Below, in pieces: positions 1 through 10,767 of a stretch of 64,000 nucleotides of DNA; position 1 is the first letter of the stretch, and each line of letters starts with the position of its first letter. Where the stretch lies: the NCBI RefSeq assembly GCF_021134715.1, contig NC_060024.1, positions 11,532,001 through 11,596,000 on the forward strand, in the 5' to 3' direction. Under the pieces are notes generated by a model that saw only the letters and a list, made by a program, of their open reading frames with translations, did not search any database and was not told where the DNA came from. This DNA is from Daphnia pulex (lineage: Eukaryota > Arthropoda > Branchiopoda > Diplostraca > Daphniidae). Both the position numbers and the translations under genes were made by a program.

Positions 1-64
1 ATTATTTTTCATGAAAATAGCGCAAACTAACTGCACTACTTGGAACTTACGAGAAAAATATTTC

Positions 65-155
65 TGCCGTAACCAGGATTCGAACCTGGGTTACTACGGT
101 TTTGTTGTACGTTGTGATCCACAACGTAGGGTCCTAACCACTAGACGATTACGGC
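65..155 (-). tRNA. tRNA-His (GTG) with a 19-nt intron
   Basis: The minus strand reads as a full tRNA of 72 nt plus a 19-nt insert. The acceptor stem GCCGTAA (155-149) pairs with TTACGGC (72-66) and 65 supplies the discriminator A. A-box and B-box sequences (B box GGTTCGAATCC) are canonical, and the body matches animal tRNA-His. The anticodon GTG is at 122-120. The intron is 118-100, between G37 and nucleotide 38, the normal eukaryotic tRNA intron site; removing it gives an anticodon stem CTACG/CGTAG and loop TTGTGGC. A T5 tract at 58-54 is a likely Pol III terminator. Intron and exon can form a 9-bp hairpin across the anticodon. Animal tRNA introns are usually in Tyr, Leu-CAA, Ile-UAU or Arg genes, so an intron in His is unusual. 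Function is not shown by the sequence alone. Confidence 0.93.
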
Positions 156-316
156 TGAAAGCATTGTGACTAAAGGAAGTACAAATACTACAAAAGGTTA
201 CAGGCGTCAAAAGCACTTTCTGTTTTTACCAGGTAAGTAGCACCCAATGAAATGAGTGTGTAAAAAACATGTCGAACAGCCCTATAGGGCCTATGAAATT
301 GTTAGTCTTTCCTTAC

Positions 317-1336
317 GTTGAAATATCTTCCTATGTTACCAATGTTCCTTGCATCAATAACAAAACAGTTTTCATTGGGGCCGTATAAATCTCGTCTTCC
401 ATTCATTTTGTCATCATCCATGTCGATCGGTTTGACTGCTTTACGAGACCGTGATTTGTTTGTAGTTTTCTCGGTGTATTGACTCCGCAAACGACGAGTC
501 TAGCAGACGACGCTGAGAGGAGCAAGGGAGTCAGTCTTGGCTAGCTAGCCTATTCATCACGTTGTGCTCTCGTCCCCTCCCGACTCGACTTAAGGTAATA
601 CACTGTTTACCCCCATTACGCTGGTCTAAACACTCGGTCCGCGTTTTGTTTTGCTTCTTTTCTTGAACGCGAATTTTTCGACCCAGAAGAATCGGAAGGT
701 TCACCCCAGTCTTCATCTGTTGAGACAAGTTTCAAAATGCAGATGTCGGTTTTTTTATGTACCATTTTATATTAGAATTTTCTTACCGCTACTAGATTGA
801 GATTCAATTGGAAAAGTTCTGGGGTCGGTTCTTGATACCCTCCCATGTATGGCTGAACCCATGAATCCCGTTGATAAATAGTCCGACAAAAGTCACTCCA
901 GGTGTAGAGTCTCTCGATGGCGGCCTTTTGCCTCGACACTGAAGCGGCTGTTATGATGTGTATGTAAAGTATTAGTAAATGTACATATATAAAGTGTAGT
1001 AATGTATTATTTTTGTTGGAACGTGTTCGATTAAAAGGGGTTATAAACAACTGGTTCTGAAACCGGTAATTTCACTTCATCGTATTCCTGATTCAATAAA
1101 AAATTTTGCTTGATGTACACATCACTTTGGTAGCTTTCACTTTCGTATCCTTCTTTTAAACCTTCTGTTAGTTCTATAAAGTTTAGATTCAAATTTAGAT
1201 TCAAATCAACGGCCGTTTTGTGTTTTGAGGACGCTGCCTCTGCTGCCGTAGCCTTTTCTAGCCTTTCGGAGAAATATGAGATGTTCCCTGGGAAATAACT
1301 CTGGCTAAAATCTGTAAGTCCAATAGTACCCTCCAT
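317..1336 (-). CDS. SETDB1/eggless-like H3K9 methyltransferase, C-terminal part (partial, 3' end off window)
   Basis: Several pieces in minus-strand order match the insert that splits the SET domain in SETDB1-type histone H3K9 methyltransferases. An open stretch at 1031-1336 contains KEGYES, as in the family. Exon 620-716 encodes the acidic DEDWGEPSDSSGSK, and exon 317-482 encodes CFVIDARNIGNIGRYFN, corresponding to the second SET half just before the catalytic NHSC motif. The exon ends at a GTAAGG donor (316), so NHSC and the post-SET cysteines must lie beyond the window start; the tRNA-His gene would sit in this intron. Exons 716-620 and 482-317 join in frame; the upstream exon around 787-900 is only partly resolved. 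No tudor, MBD or pre-SET sequence is visible between 1337 and 3140, so this copy may be 5'-truncated or a duplicate. Family is fairly secure, intactness is not. Confidence 0.5.
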
Positions 1337-3140
1337 CCCCCTCGTATTTGTATCATTTCTTTTTCTCCTCCCTCATTCTTGTTCATCCCTCAGCTCATAA
1401 TTTTTGAAAAAAAATAAAATAACTCATTTTGAAGCAGAAAAAAAATAGATATCTCTTTTGCTTTCGTTTGTCAGTGGCGGGTAACACACACGAATCGCCG
1501 AGTAATAAACAGCAGCAGCAGCAGCGGAGGAGAGAGAGAGAGGGAAAAGAGGCCAAGACCGAGCGAACAGAGAATGAAAAAGTGAGCTAGACATGCCAGT
1601 GTCACACAGTGGCGGTAAACCACTTAAATTTAAGTCTTTAAGGAAGATAATAACACTAAAAAATTTCAGTGTCCTATTTTTCCCACTTAAACCTTATTTT
1701 ACCTACTTAACGCACTTTTTTCCCACTTAAAACTAACAATTTGTGTTACTTAAAACAGAAAGTGCTTAAACTTAAACAGAGCGGAATTCGGAAGCAAAAT
1801 TTGTTGTACTAAACAAAGACTAGGCCTACTTAAAAAAAAAGTGAAAATTTCTAATACAATATTTAGAAGTGTCCTTGCTCGAATGTGACAGTCGCCTGCC
1901 AACCGTATTTTACAGCGCTTACAGTAGAGTAGAGTCCCCGTAACAAGTGAATACAACTAAAAGTCGAGAGATATAAAGGTTGAGAACTTAACTTGTCGAT
2001 GATCTGAACTTTTCACCCAACAATGATTCATTAATTCAGAAATATGCGTCTGCTTCAACCAAACGTCCAAATGCTGCATGAGCAATAAAAGTACTATACT
2101 TTTTTTTCTTACCCCATATTCTCCCTCGCGCCGTCACAAAATACTAAAACGCTATCGTTTTTAGACACCCCCCCCCCCAAAAAAAAAAGAAAAGAAAAAA
2201 AGGAAAAAAAAAGCACAACATGAAAAACTAGGCTGGAGACATAACAACTATGACATAACTCCTTCTCTTAACTTATGACACCATATACGGACATCCGGTG
2301 ATAGCCGACAACAGCGTTTGGACGAATCTAATATCCATAGATTCAGCAATATAAATCTGCATGACATCACAGTCACAGACGATCTTTGGCAAAAATATCA
2401 ATAACGTTGTTGCATGATGACAAGAAATCTGGGTCGATCAAGATTTTTAAATAAAAGACCGAAAGTGTATTCAGGTAAAATGAATAAATGATGCCTCCAA
2501 CACCCCAGTCGTATGTAAACTAATATAAAGTCAAAGTAATTTAAATAAAAATCCCGAAGATAAGGCATTTCGAAGTTTTCAAATTAATTTTGTTATTATT
2601 ACCATGCGCCAGTGCCAGTGGAAAATAATATAATGACGCATACGTAATTAGAACATTAATTAATGAATAATTACGAAAAATTGCGCTTTTTGCAACAATA
2701 TTCCGATATCGGTTGAAAGAAAAGTTAGAACCACTGGGTAAAATATTTTAAAATGCATTACATTTAAAAATTACTCTAGATAGCGTACAACGATGGCCGC
2801 CGATAAGAATTCTACTATTCCGAACCAGACGTTATTAGGACATCGACACCATTAAATTTCGCTCCGTCATGAAGAACCTCCAGGGAATTGAATGTCTCAG
2901 TAAAAACTCGTACGGTTGGTGAAGGAAGGTTATCGTGAAAGTTGAACGCCTTGCTGTGTATAACGTTAAGCCTTTTAGCTTTTAGCCGTCAGCTATCACT
3001 CCTAAAGAAGTATAGTTACCAACTCGGCTTTCCTCTGACATAACGTGCTGTGACCTTGCTCAGTTTCAAGCTCTTTTTAGATATCCTCCCGCGTTTCAGC
3101 ACATTCATCTTGCGAAAAATTACCGCATCATCGCTCCACA
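1337..3140. other. Non-coding stretch between SETDB1-like piece and P450
   Basis: No convincing coding exon. It holds a GAG/CAG-rich purine tract near 1500-1550, a cluster of ACTTAA motifs at 1620-1832, and a C13/A-rich low-complexity run near 2168-2215. The last few hundred bases are presumably the P450 promoter. Confidence 0.6.
1620..1832. repeat. Cluster of CACTTAA/TACTTAA motifs
   Basis: ACTTAA occurs about seven times within roughly 210 bases (near 1622, 1684, 1704, 1724, 1747, 1769, 1828), several times as CCCACTTAAA. Spacing is irregular, so it is not a clean tandem array. The reverse complement TTAAGTG is the consensus of NK2-class homeodomain proteins, but a decayed repeat is equally possible. 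Confidence 0.4.
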
Positions 3141-5249
3141 ATGGCGGATATCTTTGGCACAACGACGGCGGTTGGCTTTTTAGTCACGATTATTTATTTC
3201 TATTGGCGTCAAAATCGGAAAACTTATCGCTTACCTCCTGGTCCCAAGCAAAATCTCATCTTTGGCAATTTGATGGAATTAATTCACTCGACGTTTATTC
3301 AAGGCGAGCCGGCTTTTGTCAAGTTCTCTCAGTGGGCTTTTCAGGCAATATACAAGTTATTTCTTTATCAAAATATTGATTGTGCGAAGTGATAACATAA
3401 CTCTTAGACTATTTGCTGACCAAACAATGACGTTTCGTTTTCAGACGGGACCGATTTGCTACTTGCGGTTTTTCCGACAACGAGTCGTCGTGATTTCAGA
3501 CGCAAGGGTTGCTCAACGTTTGTGTGTCCATCAGGCGGACAAATTCACCGAACGGCCGCCGGGACTATTCTTAGCACGAGTATTGAAAAACAAAGGTAAA
3601 TTATACTGTGCTCTAGGCTATAGTAAAAAAAAATGGTTATCTTCTTTATTACTTGGCGTATTTCGATTTTCCAGGAATCGTGTTCAATGACGGACCATCG
3701 TGGAAGGAACATCGAACATTTCTGACTCACGAATTTCGCAAGTATGGATTTGGGAAACAATCAATGGAGCAGAGAATTCAATATGTGGTTGATGAATACC
3801 TACATCAAATTGGTGTAAGTCTTCATAGATCAATGCTGAAAGCGAAATTCAATTTCATGAGTTCATTTATAGAAAACGAACGGAGAAAATCACGATCCGC
3901 ATCCGAACATTGCGACGGCAGTTTATAACATTATTTGGACAGTGATCAGCGGCGATAAATTCAAATGGGGCGATCCTTTCCTGCAAAAAGTCATTAAAAA
4001 TCTTGAAACCAATTTGCAGGCTGTCGAGCTCACCGGACCCCATAACTACGTCATCATACTCACGTAAATTCAAATTTGAATATAATTTAATAGTGCATAA
4101 CAAATCAAACATTTTAAAAAATAATTCTGATGCAGTCTTTGGCATTTACTGTGGCACAACTTTGTGCGCTTGTGGCAAATCGTCTCGACGAGATTGGTTT
4201 ACTTTAAACAACTCATCGCCAAGTTCAGGAAGTACAGAGAGGAAACTTCAAGCTCGGAAGTGGAAGAGTCCATGATGTACGACTACCTGGTTAAAATGCA
4301 GGAATTAAAAAGCAGCGGAACGTCGACTCACTTTACCGGTGAGACAACAACATCCACTTAAGTCACGTTTGGTTATCGGCAACATTTTTCAGGGTTGTGA
4401 ATTCTCGTATATACAGAGACGCAACTCCTTTGGTTGGTCTCCGATTTGTTTATCGCCGGCGGTGAGACGACCATCACAACCATTCGCTGGATACTCCTGT
4501 GTTTGGCCAAGTATCCTCAAGGCCAGGAACGTGTTCGACAGGAAATTATCAACGCCTTCGGTCGGGACTCGACGCCAACGTAATTCGTTTTCTTTGAATT
4601 ACCCTGAAATGTTTTTGTTTTTTGAATGTTTTAACTTGATTTATGTCTGGATAGGTATGCTCAACGAACACAGTTACCTTACACAGAAGCTTTTATTAAT
4701 GAGGTCCTTCGTTTGGGTGGCGTCGCTCCGGGAATGTGGCGCAATACCAGTCAAGATGCGACATACGAAGTTGTTATTCGACAATTCCTTTTAAAAATCA
4801 ACTATCGAAACTTACAAGTTAGTTTTAATTTCAGAATTACGATATTCCAAAAGACACATGGGTTTTACTCCATTTTTGGGCCATGAGTAATAACAAGGAT
4901 CAATGGGACGAAGTAAAAGAATTCCAGCCGGAAAGATTTCTAAATGAAGAAGGAATGTTCTGTAAAAATGAAAATCTTTTAGCATTCTCCACAGGTATAT
5001 TATTGAACTGGTTATAACAATTTCTAACTTTCTATTTACCTACTTTGGCATCCGCTGTTTACTTTTTTAGGCAGGAGAGAATGTCCTGGACAAGGGCTGG
5101 CACAGATGGAACTATTCCTTTTTACTGTTGGAATCCTGCAAAAGTTTAAAGTAGCTCTGCCAGCCGGTGAGGATGTCGACATCAGAAGTGGACATTTTGG
5201 AGTAACCTACACGCCGCCACTTCATCAACTAGAATTCATTCCTGTGTAG
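3141..5249 (+). CDS. Cytochrome P450, CYP2-like (clan 2)
   Basis: Microsomal haem monooxygenase. The product has an N-terminal membrane anchor (residues about 1-22), the proline-rich hinge LPPGP, the I-helix motif AGGETT, the K-helix ExxR (EVLR) and the haem-binding loop FSTGRRECPG with the axial cysteine. Nine exons: 3141-3344, 3445-3595, 3675-3814, 3873-4063, 4136-4338, 4417-4579, 4655-4769, 4835-4994, 5071-5249; total 1506 nt, 501 aa, normal for the family. Intron 1 needs a GC-AG junction (CAG|GCAATA to TTTTCAG) to join WAFQ to TGPICYL with the usual spacing; no GT donor gives the right phase without adding residues. Exon 6 must use the TATACAG acceptor at 4416, since the stronger-looking upstream TTTTTCAG would add a stop. 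It looks intact. Substrate unknown; crustacean clan-2 P450s include many lineage-specific families. Confidence 0.9.
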
Positions 5250-5895
5250 GATTTCATATTCGTTGATAAAAGTTATTCGATTTTATAATCGATAAAATGG
5301 AGTTAAGAACTATCCATTTTTATCCTAGCCTCTTTCGTTTTTTAGCCAAATTCAAATTTATTAGTTTATGATAGAATTACTTATCTTCTTTAGTTTTGTA
5401 TGTAAATGTCCTTGACATTTGATTTTGGGGGGCGAAAAGAAAAACTGGGTAAAAGGGATGAGCGCGCAAAATTTCCTATACTATCCCAGTATACCTGACC
5501 AGTACCCCAAAACGTTTGAAACGTTTTACCTGAAAATTCTTTAGACAGTTCCGCCCTTTCTGTGGAAGCAGTATGGGAGACATATAGCAATATATAGGAA
5601 CCCTAAATCAATTAAATCTTAATTCGGTACCGAATGTTTGAAACAATAACATCACTAACCTCGCAAATAGCCTCCCCTCTCCCCAATTGTGTGCCCTTAT
5701 TGAGAAAATAAAATTTTATTTGACAAGGAAATGTTTGAAAAATATCACTTGAAGTGATTATATAGTTGTTTATTCAAGACCTCTTTCTATAAAAACCGGT
5801 TATTCTGGAATCCAATTTTGAAAAAAAATTCGCGCAAATTGTTTTGACTTTTGAGGACAGACCCCCCACCACCCCAATCCAAATCGTGATTCTGA
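5250..5895. other. Intergenic, nothing recognised
   Basis: Between the convergent P450 (+) and the small secreted protein gene (-). AT-rich, with no coding pattern, repeat or RNA gene that could be recognised. Confidence 0.5.
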
Positions 5896-6522
5896 CTAAT
5901 AAGGTTTACGCCCAACTCTGTTACGAGTTTTAGCACAAATCCAGAATCCGTACGATTGGTACGATGTCCTTGGGGCGTATGTCCAAAGTGTTTGACCGTG
6001 AGCTTGGCAAATCTTCTCCGCTTCAAATCGGTCGGTTTCCTGTATAATCAAAGTTAATTCGTCATCAATCGTATTTTGTAAGGCTGTTAAAAACGGGAAT
6101 TTTTATTCCTACCCCGGTGGGATCGTTACACTGCAACCACCCGGAGGTTTTGCCAGCCTCGCACAAGACGCTGGAAATTTGGGTTATCTCTGCCTCATTA
6201 GTTTCTTCATCTTCAATTAGATTGTCCTCAGTAATGACGTCGTTTGGTGCGGTCAGGAAGCGTTTGTGACCCAGCAAATTCTTCTCAAACTTTGATATAA
6301 TTGAATCCCAAATAACTTTCGTTAAGAAAACTGCGCTTTTGCATCTATTAGCATTCTATAATTTGATTTAAATTAGGAAAGAGATTTAGTTACCTGGCGG
6401 AAAATTTGTAGAGACCTGTCGGCTGGCTCCACAGAAGGCCGTTCAAAGTATTCGTGGATGGGTGACGTGTCGGCATTGAATACCAGGAACAAACAGAGAA
6501 TTAACGCGATAAGTGAGCGCAT
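5896..6522 (-). CDS. Small secreted cysteine-containing protein, unknown function
   Basis: Not recognised. Exon 1 (6394-6522) encodes a clear signal peptide (MRSLIALILCLFLVFNADTS) followed by a short polar segment and ends at a GTAACT donor. Exon 2 (about 6113 to 6280-6290, acceptor ambiguous between two AG sites of the same phase) ends DPTG at a GTAGGA donor. Exon 3 (5896-6039) begins after TACAG and runs 47 codons to a TAG stop. All junctions are phase 0. The mature part has four cysteines (LCEAG, QCND, ICQAH, WICAK), enough for two disulfides, and is about 120 residues; the whole protein is about 145-150 aa. Splice sites, signal peptide and spaced cysteines make a real secreted protein likely, but no family could be named. 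Confidence 0.6.
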
Positions 6523-7446
6523 CTTTGAAAAATTTGAAACACAAAATGACAACGCGAAAAATGCCTGGCTACTGGGAAAATATAGGCAATATAGGGATCG
6601 GAAAGGGATGGAAAATTTGTCTTGAATCGAAGACGTTCGCACGTCAAATGAGAATTATAATGTGAGGGCCTTCGGTTTGAAAGTGTTCGTATTCGTAACA
6701 AGAATTAAGTACCCTGGTCCTTGGGTATACGTCAATCTTTTGACCCGACTCGTATATAGTTTCTCTTAACATGCAGCTTTGATTTGCTTTCGTTACAAAG
6801 TCCATGTCGTGCATGTTTAAAATCACGTAGTACAACATTTTATCGGATGTACTGCACGAATGCGCTTCGTTTCTAATAAATACACAAATATAAAAGATGA
6901 AAAACATGGAAACCAATACTCGATGCTGGTGAGGTCCTAGTGCAAGTTATTTAATACAGGCTTATCGCCGCTTTCCAACGCGACATAACTTTTACGAGAT
7001 ACTTCCATCACTTTGATCGATTTGGACGCCAACTAGCAAGCGCCGAGCATGCGCTGTGAGTCGTCGAACAATTTCTGGCACTTGGCGACGTAACTATTCT
7101 TTTGACTCGACATTTGACTTGACGTGCGGGAGATATTCATCCACGATAAAGCGTACATCTTATCTAAGAACTTATCCACAATGTTAGAGTTGCGCATTTT
7201 TACTTCATACTGTTACATTGAACTAACTCAAGAGATAAAATCAAAATGAAACCACATCATAGCAGCCACGGATATAACAGAACAAAACCCATGACAAGCT
7301 GAAAGTTTATCTCATTTCACGCAGTGGTTTGGCTCGGAGCTGCGTGTATAGTTGTCGTATAGACTTGGAACAAATCATTTTTCACCTCATTTTAAAAATT
7401 CGGATCTATTATTTGAATTAAATCTTGTTCATATCTTAATTGTGGA
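6523..7446. other. Intergenic between divergent genes
   Basis: Upstream of both the secreted-protein gene (-) and fucosyltransferase 1 (+). Short open frames here show no family signature. It probably carries both promoters; no specific element could be assigned. Confidence 0.5.
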
Positions 7447-8679
7447 ATGAAGGATGCTCTTGCAAGAACAAGTGTATTATCGACTTATTCGATCAATAAA
7501 AAAATGGTATTAATTTTATTTCTTTGTATTTCTTCAGTCGTGGCCTTTCTTGTTTACTTTCAAGAAACAAATGTTGCATCACAATCTGAAATTGTCAATC
7601 AAACATCAACCGGTGAAATAGTATCTCAAACTGAAACTTGGAAACGAATTTCGGTGATCAATGGCACCAAAAACATTCTACTGTGGAAAAACGCATGGGG
7701 CTTCAGATTTGAGTTGGGCAGAGCGGCATTTCTCAACTCTGGTTGCCGAGTTACCAACTGTCTCATCACGTACAACAACACGCTCATGACTCACGATAAA
7801 TTCGATGCTTTTGTCATTCATTCGCCAACGCAGCACACACCCTGGATCCTGAAGGATCGCCGACCAGATCAAATGTTCGTCATGTTCACCACCGAGCCAC
7901 CACCTCACATGCCGAAACTTGACAAATTTGAAAAATTTTTCAACTGGACCATGACCTACCGATCCGGTTCTACCTTCCAGTTGAAGTACGGAGAAATTGT
8001 GCCATTAGAGACGGCCCCGACCACGGAACAAGAAGCAGAAGCAATGCGCCTCAGTATAGCCCAATCCGGATTGAATCCAGCTAAAGGAAAGACGAAATTG
8101 GCCATTTGGTTGGTATCCAACTGTAACGCCAGAAGCAACAGACAAGGATACGTCAAAATTTTGAAAAACTACATGGACGTGGACATTTTCAGTAAAAAAG
8201 GCAAATGCGGAGGCCAGGATGTGTGTCCCCGAGAAAAGAACTCTGGCGTTTGCTACGACATGATTGAGAAAACGTACAAGTTTTACTTTTCATTCGAGAA
8301 CTCGATCTGCGAGGAGTACGTCACGGAAAAGTTCTTTGAAATGATGGGCAGGAACATTGTGCCCGTCGTGCTGGGCGGGGCCGATTACAGCGCCATCGCT
8401 CCTCCGCATTCTTACATCAGTGCTTTAGATTATACTCCCAAACAGCTGGCCAAATATTTGAAGGAACTCGACAGCAATGACACTTTGTACGCAGAGTATT
8501 TCTGGTGGAAACCACACTACCGCATCCGCAACCTCTACGATACCAATCGGAAGGCATTCTGTGATCTGTGCGAAGCCCTTCACACGAGCCCAATTCAAAC
8601 ATCTATAGCAAAAGGTTTGAACCAGTGGTACCACAAAGACGCCAAATGTCGTCACAACCCGAAATTTGATGAAACTTGA
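7447..8679 (+). CDS. Alpha-1,3-fucosyltransferase (GT10), copy 1
   Basis: Golgi type II enzyme that transfers fucose from GDP-fucose to N-glycans. Single exon, 410 aa. The first ATG gives a 23-residue N-terminal extension before a second ATG (KKMVLILFLC); either precedes the signal-anchor helix (about residues 24-38). The stem is short, then a GT10 catalytic domain with FVMFTTEPP, NWTMTYRSGS, the KTKLAIWLVSNC strand, and the donor-binding KFYFSFENSICEEYVTEKF. Several N-glycosylation sequons (NGT, NWT, NNT) are present. A second gene, inverted, lies at 15616-16821; the two share a nearly identical 273-bp block (8248-8520) while flanks differ strongly, which suggests gene conversion. Whether it makes core alpha-1,3 or Lewis-type linkages cannot be told from the sequence. 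Confidence 0.93.
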   Translation: MKDALARTSVLSTYSINKKMVLILFLCISSVVAFLVYFQETNVASQSEIVNQTSTGEIVSQTETWKRISVINGTKNILLWKNAWGFRFELGRAAFLNSGCRVTNCLITYNNTLMTHDKFDAFVIHSPTQHTPWILKDRRPDQMFVMFTTEPPPHMPKLDKFEKFFNWTMTYRSGSTFQLKYGEIVPLETAPTTEQEAEAMRLSIAQSGLNPAKGKTKLAIWLVSNCNARSNRQGYVKILKNYMDVDIFSKKGKCGGQDVCPREKNSGVCYDMIEKTYKFYFSFENSICEEYVTEKFFEMMGRNIVPVVLGGADYSAIAPPHSYISALDYTPKQLAKYLKELDSNDTLYAEYFWWKPHYRIRNLYDTNRKAFCDLCEALHTSPIQTSIAKGLNQWYHKDAKCRHNPKFDET

Positions 8680-8793
8680 GTCTGTTTCAATTGTATTGAC
8701 TCTTTAATATACAAGTAACAAACTCTTTTTGACTCGGAAAATGGTTTTATTGAGAATAATAACGAATCGTTTATTTAATTTGAAAATGAAAAA

Positions 8794-10767
8794 TTACTCG
8801 TCGCAAACCAGACAAGTATTATTCCTGTCATCGAAACAACAGGGGCAATAGATACACAAGCAAACGGGGAAATTATTGCATTTCTGGAAATTGGAATTCT
8901 CCGCCAATCCGCAAACAAAGCAATAGCGACGAAATAATCCTAATTTGCGCACTACACTCAAGCAACTTTGCTTGAGTGTCTTACGAGAACCCGGGTCCGC
9001 TGCTGCAGGTACAGCAGGCGGGACAGTAGCGATTCTTATGATTTTGACGGAATTGGCCTTGCGGAAGGGAAACTGGAACTTCAACGTCATTTTGGCTCTC
9101 TCTCTCTTCCTCAACAGCTTATTGTACAAATACTGAATGCGCTCACTGTTCCTATCAGGATAGAAATAGGCGACAATGGCGTGGCGGAATCGGAGGCAGT
9201 ACGCTTGTGACAGAACGACTAATCCTAAAATAATGTAAACGACGATCAGGATAATCACGCTTTTCTCCGACACCTGACTAGGGACGACCAAACACTGTTT
9301 GGCATCAAAGGAAAACGGGATATTGAGTTCGAAGTTGATGGAATCCACCCGGAAAGTGGCCGTTTCGTTCCAACTGCTGCTGCCGCTCTGGTTGACATTT
9401 CGAATGATGATCTCCATGAAAGTGTAAAGGGTCCAGTCGGCCACATACAAGATAACGGTAACGACACACTGGACCAGATAGAGGACTAGGGAAATGAGCA
9501 AAGATTTCCGTTCCAACTGGGACATTGACAGAGAAATCGAGTCGATTATTTTGACTTTTTCACGGGGACGTAGTGGGAAAAGTTGAGTGCTACCGCGTTC
9601 GCTGCAATGTTGATCGTATCGCTTCAACAGCCTTGTGGCGTAGACGTTGTCGTAAGATAAAATGTGAAGGAACCGGAAGTAATACATCCAACAGCTGATT
9701 AACAAGAAGAGCAAGCTGAGCATGGTGGCCACTTTCAAAAGGACGTCGAAATTCAAATATTTCCGGAAGTGGTTTTCGACTTCTTCTTTGATGCTCTTCA
9801 GTTTCAAGTTGAGCTTGTGTTTGCCATCTTGGATGGTTTTGTTGGTGGATGTTATCTGATCCTGGATTTGTTTGTAACTCACGCCTTCCTTAATCGCCTC
9901 TTTAATCTTTATTTGGAAAAAAGCATTAAATTTAGCAATTAATAGTAATTGAATGTATTAATTGAATATGTTTACTTCTTCCTTGACTTGAACATTCCAT
10001 CCGCAGAAGAATGGAAATGTTCGACACCAAATAGAGTCTAGTTCCTGGACTACAGCTCCAACTGCTTCACCGCCTTCTCTCACTTGATTGAGATAATGCG
10101 TCGTGAAATTTTGGGTGAAATTGTGTAACGATACTACGATGGCTTCTTTAATGTCTTGCGTCTGGTTCACAGTCATGTTGCTAAAGCAGGCCAACGAGTG
10201 TGAACTTTGTTTGAGATTGTACGTCAAGTTGCCTACTGGTCCCGACATTAATTGGGTGACTAATATGGCAATGAGAATGGTTTTGCCCTGCTTAGTGCCC
10301 AGCGAAGGGATCACCAGCGATAAAATACAGCGACTGGCGTAACAGAAAATCAACACCAACGAAACGGCTACGGTCACGACGAGGCCCACGCCGCTCGTAA
10401 TTTTGATAGGGAAGCCGATGGAGAAATGGAGAATGGTCATGATGAGGAGCCCATAGAAAATGCCAACCAGCAAAATTAAAAGAAGCTTGACGTTGCGGAA
10501 TTTATTTTGGTCGCTGTACAGGAAACGAGCAAGGCAGGCACTTTTCCCTTTGCCTTTGTCTGACCAGTCAAACTCGTCGAAAGTGTCGGAATTTCGGTCG
10601 GCAGTCGATGGATGGACGAGATCCTGCCAATCGCACACCAGGCCGCGAAGCGATGGCCACTTGGACATCTCCGAAGGCACGACGGATAGAGCCGGGCTAC
10701 TCGGTGGCCCATCCATCGTTTCCGGAATCACAACGAGGGAGGATAGATTGTTCGGCGGTTTCTCCAT
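8794..10767 (-). CDS. DC-STAMP domain-containing protein (DCST1/DCST2, sneaky-like)
   Basis: Multipass membrane protein of the DC-STAMP family, whose fly members act in sperm membrane breakdown after fertilisation. Two exons, 9976-10767 and 8794-9906, join in phase 0 to give 634 aa. There are about six hydrophobic segments: two or three in exon 1 (KLLLILLVGIFYGLLIM and following) and the rest in exon 2 (LLKVATMLSLLFLLISC, LLISLVLYLVQCVVTVIL, VIILIVVYIILGLVVL). The DC-STAMP region lies in exon 2, with AYCLRFRHAIVAYFYPDRNSER-like sequence after the last helix. The C-terminus is a cysteine-rich RING-like module (CFVCGL, CNNFPVC, CIYCPCC, CLVCDE) as in DCST1 and DCST2. DCST1 or DCST2 cannot be decided here. 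Its neighbours show no operon-like link. Confidence 0.85.

Noticed and set aside
3408-3444. Extra P450 coding segment LFADQTMTFRFQ via a GT donor at 3356
   Set aside because: It is in frame but inserts about a dozen residues plus AIYK where P450s have none; the GC-AG join fits the family better.
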